Source of the DNA: a bacterium
GTDB lineage: Bacteria; Fidelibacterota; Marinisomatia; Marinisomatales; JAHJCW01
NCBI GenBank assembly: GCA_028282845.1
Contig: JANQGY010000013.1
Span: forward strand, 1 to 64,000
DNA length: 64,000 bases
Direction of reading: 5' to 3'
The notes beneath the pieces were generated by a model. The model saw only the letters and a list, made by a program, of their open reading frames with translations, ran no database searches and had not been told where the DNA came from. The position numbers were made by a program, and so were the translations under genes. Below, piece after piece: positions 59,287 to 64,000 of this stretch. Position 1 is the first letter of the stretch. Each line of letters opens with the position of its first letter.

Positions 59287-60741
59287 TTAAAATTCTTCCA
59301 ATTTATCTAAGGCGATTTTACGTATATAAGCATAGTTTAAATTATTTAGAGCATTAAAATTAGCAGCTGAAAAATAATTTTCATAGGCTGCTTCAAAGTC
59401 GCCCAAATTTTCGTAAGCTGAGCCAATCAGGTAAACGATTACCGGATTCTCAAGATTAGCCTGATTGTATTCGTAGATCGCATCAGCGTAATTGTGCTCC
59501 AACATATTTATATGACCTCCAAGAACATGGACATTGCGGATTTCGTTTAAGTTCAAGGCTTGCGGTGCGGAAGAGATATATTTTTCTTTATACTTCTTAA
59601 GGGTTTCCAAATCCTCTTTTAAGTAGGCTAACCATCCGGTGTCAACAAAAAGTTGTCTTCTAAGATAATATTTTAAATCCTGACTAATATCTGACCTCTC
59701 AAAATATTCGAGCGATTTTTCAAAATATTTCAGGGACTTATTGTTGTAGCCTTGCATTAAATAAAGTGTGCCCAAGCTGTTCAGTTCATTGCCCAGTGAT
59801 AAATTGTCTTCAATCTCTTTGGAGATTGAGATGTTGTTTTCAATAAATCCGATGGCTTGGTCAAAATCTCGGCGGTCAACATTTACTACCGACTTTGCAA
59901 AATTCATTTGCTGTAGAATGCCGGGATCGTTGGTTGCCTCTCTGATCGTTTCGAGTTCATCGCAGGCTGCGTCATGTTCTTCCATTAGAGTTAAATTGGT
60001 GGCGATACCAATTTTGGAGGCAAAGAATTTGGGTTGTATTTCAAGTGCCTTGCGATAGTATTCTATAGATTTGGCAAATTCACCTTTTTTCAGTAATAGC
60101 TCGGCATAAGAATCGTAAGGATTGGGATCTTCACTAATTATTTCGATATATTTTAACAAATATTTTTCAGCTTCATCATAATCACCAATTTGGCGGTAGG
60201 AATATCCTAACATATTATAAGGTTGTGTAAGCGCGGGATTCAGTTCAAGCGAACGTTTTAGATATTTAATCGCCGATTTATACTTTGCTAAGCCGTATTG
60301 AAAATTGCCGTAAATACGATGAGTATTAGCATCGTTTGGATACCTATCAAGAAGTGTCAGTAAATAATCATTTTGTTTTTCTAACTCACCGTTAAAGCCC
60401 GCCTCAGTGGCCAAAATGATCAGAGCTTCGCCTTCTGATATGAGAGCAATCAACGATTTGGCTTTGTTCAGATACTTGAAAGCCAATTTAGGGGTGGTTT
60501 GTACAAGCGCTAATTGAACGTAAGCCATAGCAAATTCAGGGTCTTCACCGATCGCTTTTGAATAGTAATAAAGTGCCTCCTGACCACGAATGTTTTGGGC
60601 GAGTTCAAGACCCTCTTTATAATATTCAAGCGCTTCGTCAGAAGCTGTAGTTATAGGAATTGTGTTATTATTATTGCTGCAGCTCATTAGACTAAGCATA
60701 ATGACCGCTGAAAGCAAATATGCTATGAAAACCTTATTCAT
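59287..60741 (-). CDS. TPR-repeat lipoprotein
   Basis: A 484-residue protein whose N-terminus ends in a lipobox, 'VIMLSLMSCSNNNN', with the lipid-modified Cys at residue 21, so it is anchored to a membrane on the periplasmic side. Residues from about 35 onward are tetratricopeptide repeats ('ALYYYSKAIGEDPEFAMAYV', 'YNMLGYSYRQIGDYDEAEKY', 'ESYRKALEIQPKFFASKIG'-like units). It likely acts as a scaffold for other proteins. It ends next to the convergent M64 peptidase with no gap. Confidence 0.8.
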   Translation of the reverse strand: MNKVFIAYLLSAVIMLSLMSCSNNNNTIPITTASDEALEYYKEGLELAQNIRGQEALYYYSKAIGEDPEFAMAYVQLALVQTTPKLAFKYLNKAKSLIALISEGEALIILATEAGFNGELEKQNDYLLTLLDRYPNDANTHRIYGNFQYGLAKYKSAIKYLKRSLELNPALTQPYNMLGYSYRQIGDYDEAEKYLLKYIEIISEDPNPYDSYAELLLKKGEFAKSIEYYRKALEIQPKFFASKIGIATNLTLMEEHDAACDELETIREATNDPGILQQMNFAKSVVNVDRRDFDQAIGFIENNISISKEIEDNLSLGNELNSLGTLYLMQGYNNKSLKYFEKSLEYFERSDISQDLKYYLRRQLFVDTGWLAYLKEDLETLKKYKEKYISSAPQALNLNEIRNVHVLGGHINMLEHNYADAIYEYNQANLENPVIVYLIGSAYENLGDFEAAYENYFSAANFNALNNLNYAYIRKIALDKLEEF

Positions 60742-60929
60742 ATCGTTTGGACACTAAATATTTTGTTTGATTAGACAATCATAATTTATAATAGTTGTCG
60801 GTCTAAAGAAAGCGACAGTAGCCAAGGCGCGTGTTTACTCAATTTTAGGATACTTGCTATATTTTGAAACCAATTAAACGCTGTATAACCCATTTTGACT
60901 ATGTTTAGAATTGCGCACCAGGAGGAATA

Positions 60930-62453
60930 ATGAATTTATCTTATTTTGATGCAGTTACCTTTACCCTATTAATAATCACTGTGGTCAGTATCTCTTTGTA
61001 TGCCTCGCGCCGTGAACGCGATACCAAGGATTACTTTTTGGCCGGTAGAAACTTAACTTGGTGGTTGATCGGATTCTCATTGATTGCTTCAAATATATCA
61101 ACGGAACATTTTGTCGGGATGGCGGGAGCTGGCTATGGAACTGAGGGCTTGGCTATTGCCAGTTATGAATGGTTCGCGGCTGTGACATTGGTAATTATTG
61201 CTATGTTTTTACTGCCATTGTATCTAAGACTTGGAATTTATACCATGCCCGAGTTCTTGGAACATCGCTATGGTTCTCAAGCGCGTACCTTAATGGCAAT
61301 ATATATGATGATAGCCTATGTTGGTGTCGCCATTGCGGCAGTCCTTTACTCTGGAGCCCTAGGATTACAGACAATATTTGGAATTGATTTGAAATTGGGT
61401 ATATGGCTGATCGGAATACTTGCGGGTATATATACAATTTACGGTGGATTGAAAGCTGTGGTTTGGTCAGATCTTATTCAAGGCGGAGCGTTATTACTCG
61501 GCGGTACCTTAGTAATGATATTGGGATTTAAAGCAGTTGGTGGTGTAGAGCAATTTTTAATGACCAATCAAGATAAGCTGCATACCGTTTTACCGGCCGA
61601 TCATCCTGAGATTCCCTGGACCGCCCTACTGTTTGGAATGTGGATACCCCATTTTTTCTATTGGGGCTTCAACCAATTTATTACACAGAGAACGCTCGGG
61701 GCTCGCTCACTAAAACACGGTCAAAATGGTATTATCTTTGCAGCTTTCATTAAATTGATCATTCCTTTTATAATTGTATTTCCCGGTATAATGACTTTCC
61801 AATTATTCCGTGATCAAATTGCAAGCGGCGACCAAGCCTACGCGGTATTGATTACCGAATTGTTGCCATCGGGCTTGCGTGGAATTATGTTTGCTGCCTT
61901 GTTTGGAGCTGTGATGAGCAGTTTGGACTCAATGCTGAATTCTGCTTCAACAATCTTCACAATGGATATTTATAAAAAATATGTGAAGACAACAGTGTCA
62001 CCTGAGAAAACGGTACTTGTCGGCCGAATTGCCACGGGGGTTTTTGTGATTATCGGCTGTTTGCTCGCACCTCTCCCGGCTCAGTTTTCCGGTGTATTTA
62101 AATATATTCAGTTGATTTGGGGTTTTCTTTCGCCCGGTATTGTAGCGGTATTTTTATTTGGTCTGATTTTGAGAAGAGCTCCGCAATCCGCCGCAGCTGC
62201 AGCAATGATTTTAGGAGTGCCGGTTTATGGATTTTTCTTGTGGAAATTACCGGATGTAGCGTTTCTGAATCACATGGCCTTTACATTTATAATATTAACA
62301 ATTGTAATTCTTTTTATAACGGTTTTGAAACCATTACCGGAAAAATTCCGATTCCAACATGATTCAATTCAATTGGAAGGTAGTAAATTAGCCAAGATAG
62401 GTGGTGTACTAGTCGTTTTCTTAACAGTCTTATTATACATTTATTTTTGGTAG
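60930..62453 (+). CDS. Sodium:solute symporter, SGLT-like
   Basis: A membrane transporter of 507 residues with about 13-14 helices, of the SSS family. 'DYFLAGRNLTWWLIGFSLIA' followed by 'SNISTEHFVGMAGAGYGT' is the sugar-transporter signature of SGLT-type members, and 'AVMSSLDSMLNSASTIFTMD' is the sodium-site helix. It most likely imports a sugar with Na+, which fits the alpha-glucosidase directly downstream. AGGAGG lies 4 bases before the ATG. The upstream 188 bases hold no obvious gene. Confidence 0.9.
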   Translation: MNLSYFDAVTFTLLIITVVSISLYASRRERDTKDYFLAGRNLTWWLIGFSLIASNISTEHFVGMAGAGYGTEGLAIASYEWFAAVTLVIIAMFLLPLYLRLGIYTMPEFLEHRYGSQARTLMAIYMMIAYVGVAIAAVLYSGALGLQTIFGIDLKLGIWLIGILAGIYTIYGGLKAVVWSDLIQGGALLLGGTLVMILGFKAVGGVEQFLMTNQDKLHTVLPADHPEIPWTALLFGMWIPHFFYWGFNQFITQRTLGARSLKHGQNGIIFAAFIKLIIPFIIVFPGIMTFQLFRDQIASGDQAYAVLITELLPSGLRGIMFAALFGAVMSSLDSMLNSASTIFTMDIYKKYVKTTVSPEKTVLVGRIATGVFVIIGCLLAPLPAQFSGVFKYIQLIWGFLSPGIVAVFLFGLILRRAPQSAAAAAMILGVPVYGFFLWKLPDVAFLNHMAFTFIILTIVILFITVLKPLPEKFRFQHDSIQLEGSKLAKIGGVLVVFLTVLLYIYFW

Positions 62454-62459
62454 TTTTGA

Positions 62460-64000
62460 ATGATGAAGAGAATAATAACGGTATTAATAGTATTAAATTT
62501 TTGCATTCCGGTAAACCTACCGGGTCAAAACTTATCAGTCAAGTCTCCTAGTGAAGATGTTTTAGTAGAATTTTTTCTTAATGACAAAGGGCAGCCCGGC
62601 TATAAGGTCTATTTCAAGGAAAAATTGATTATTGATGAATCATATTTCGGATTTGATTTTAGAGACGCTAAACCATTGAAGAATAATTTTTCGATAAGCC
62701 GATATGGTGAGAACAGTTTTTCCGAAACTTGGGAAACCATATTGGGAGAACAGCGCTATGTTGATAATAATTATAATGAACTAAAAATAGAACTAATTGA
62801 GGGAACGGTGTTACAGCGCAGAATGGAAATTGTATTTAAAGTATATGATGATGGATTAGGATTTAGATTTAAGTTTCCGGAACAGGAAAACTTGAATGAT
62901 GTTGTAATTTTGGATGAAAACACAGAATTCAATCTAACCGGCGATCATATTACCTGGTGGATTCCTGGAGATTGGGATATCTATGAGCATCTATACAACA
63001 CGACAACAATTAGCGCAATTGATGCCATTTCAAAACGCGATCATCCTTCCTTAGCGCAGACTTACATACCGTACAATGCGGTAAATACACCGGTAACTAT
63101 GAAAACTGAAAATGATATATATTTAAGTTTCCATGAAGCAAATCTGACCAATTATTCCGGTATGACCTTAAAGGTAGATACAGAAAATTATATATTAACA
63201 AGTGAATTGGTTGGTTCAGTCGATGATTCAAAAGTTAAGATCAGCACTCCCTTTGTAACACCTTGGCGAACAATTCAAATTGCGGAAAATGCCGGCGATC
63301 TGATTGAATCCAATCTGATTGTTAATCTAAACGAACCTAATAAGTTAAAAAATACAAATTGGATCAAACCAATGAAATATGTGGGTATTTGGTGGGAAAT
63401 GCATATTGGGAAAAGCACTTGGGATATGGATAGTGGAAGGCACGGCGCAACGACGGAGAATGCCAAATATTATATTGATTTTGCGGCAAGTAACAGCATT
63501 GATGCTGTGTTGGTTGAAGGCTGGAATACCGGCTGGGAACGCTGGTTCGGGTTTGATGATCGTGAAGGAATTTTTGATTTTGTTACTCCGTATCAAGATT
63601 ATGATTTGTTTGAAGTGGCAAATTATGCATCAAAAAATGATATTGAAATTATAATGCACCATGAGACATCCTCGGCACCGCGTACATATGAGCAACAATT
63701 AGATACAGCATTTACTTTATGTCGTGAATTGGGGATTAACGCAGTAAAAACTGGATATGTTCAAGAAATCATACCGAAGGGTGAATACCATCATGGACAA
63801 TGGATGGTTAATCATTATCGAAAGGTGTTGGAAACCGCCGCCGAATATAAAATAATGGTTAACGCCCATGAACCAATTAAAGGCACGGGTATAAGGAGGA
63901 CCTACCCCAATATGATCGCGCGCGAGGGTCTGCGCGGTCAGGAATTTAACGCGTGGTCGGAGGGAGGGAATCCACCGGAGCATTTGACTATTGTGCCGTT
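62460..64000 (+). CDS. Glycoside hydrolase family 97 alpha-glucosidase (3' end cut by the window)
   Basis: The frame opens at ATG 62460 (ATGATGAAG) and runs off the end of the window, so at least 513 residues are present. A signal peptide (MMKRIITVLIVLNFCIPVNL) is followed by a beta-sandwich domain and a TIM barrel. 'MKYVGIWWEMHIGKSTW', 'GATTENAKYYIDFAASN', 'AVLVEGWNTGWERWFGF' and 'IIMHHETSSAPRTYEQQLD' match GH97 enzymes such as SusB. Glu residues in 'HHETS' and 'NAHEPI' are 69 residues apart, as I recall for the inverting SusB type, and 'RGQEFNAWSE' carries the acid. It would release glucose from alpha-glucans. Probable operon with the sugar symporter upstream. Confidence 0.9.
   Translation, partial: MMKRIITVLIVLNFCIPVNLPGQNLSVKSPSEDVLVEFFLNDKGQPGYKVYFKEKLIIDESYFGFDFRDAKPLKNNFSISRYGENSFSETWETILGEQRYVDNNYNELKIELIEGTVLQRRMEIVFKVYDDGLGFRFKFPEQENLNDVVILDENTEFNLTGDHITWWIPGDWDIYEHLYNTTTISAIDAISKRDHPSLAQTYIPYNAVNTPVTMKTENDIYLSFHEANLTNYSGMTLKVDTENYILTSELVGSVDDSKVKISTPFVTPWRTIQIAENAGDLIESNLIVNLNEPNKLKNTNWIKPMKYVGIWWEMHIGKSTWDMDSGRHGATTENAKYYIDFAASNSIDAVLVEGWNTGWERWFGFDDREGIFDFVTPYQDYDLFEVANYASKNDIEIIMHHETSSAPRTYEQQLDTAFTLCRELGINAVKTGYVQEIIPKGEYHHGQWMVNHYRKVLETAAEYKIMVNAHEPIKGTGIRRTYPNMIAREGLRGQEFNAWSEGGNPPEHLTIVP

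Noticed and set aside
60742..60929. A small gene or tRNA upstream of the symporter
   Set aside because: No cloverleaf or credible open frame; only the symporter's AGGAGG stands out.

Overview
The window looks like part of a chromosome from an FCB-group bacterium, most plausibly Candidatus Marinimicrobia (SAR406) or a close relative. The evidence is indirect: moderate-to-low GC, secreted proteins ending in an 'NPFNP...' FlgD/T9SS-type C-terminal domain, short signal peptides ending in FAQ/FSQ, PorV-like outer-membrane barrels, an archaeal-like UbiA prenyltransferase, an archaeal/eukaryote-type prolyl-tRNA synthetase and a GH97 glucosidase. No rRNA or tRNA gene was seen, so the taxonomic call is an inference. 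Genes are packed tightly, many with 1-4 base start/stop overlaps. No gene-free stretch exceeds 300 bases; the longest (about 290 bases, 42485-42774) holds a terminator and an ABC-ATPase relic.

Layout. 1-3288 (+): end of proS, recO, a possible papain-like protein and a rhomboid protease. 3332-6170 (-): eno, an FtsB/DivIC-like gene and a secreted lamin-tail protein. 6281-11784 (+): surface-polysaccharide cluster (FemAB-like acyltransferase, flippase, three glycosyltransferases). 11786-20337 (+): two outer-membrane barrel proteins, an amidase, murI, folC, rho and an orphan Cas6b-like protein. 20346-23209 (-): pckA and an aspartate aminotransferase. 23454-34447 (+): rpmE, DUF1385, prfA, prmC, a UbiA prenyltransferase, dnaE, dtd, a B12-binding mutase subunit, a TPR protein, an Xaa-Pro peptidase and a HAD phosphatase. 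34502-41251: a CYTH-like protein, pcm, a propeller protein, ligA, and a cysteine-desulfurase-like gene divergent from an Rrf2 regulator. 41318-48061: a secreted propeller, an ABC relic, a reverse-strand cassette of three secreted proteins (two with S74 chaperone domains), then an ABC exporter with a LolA-like protein. 48125-52408: patatin, mtaB and an ABC-F ATPase. 52499-54926: an AT-rich cassette of a membrane protein, a DGQHR/DndB-like protein and a Dam-family methylase. 54923-64000: gcvP, an M64 peptidase, a TPR lipoprotein, a sodium/sugar symporter and a truncated GH97 alpha-glucosidase.

How the genes fit together. Most of the window is housekeeping: translation (proS, prfA, prmC, rpmE, dtd, mtaB, ABC-F), replication and repair (dnaE, ligA, recO), cell wall (murI, amidase, FtsB) and central carbon metabolism (eno, pckA, gcvP, B12 mutase subunit). 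The accessory signals most worth pursuing are the membrane protein/DGQHR/Dam cassette, the stand-alone Cas6b-like gene downstream of rho with an apparently lost catalytic histidine pair and a lysine-rich tail, the duplicated S74 secreted proteins next to a decayed ABC ATPase, and the Rrf2/desulfurase divergon with its direct repeats. No CRISPR array, transposase, integrase or restriction endonuclease was recognised.
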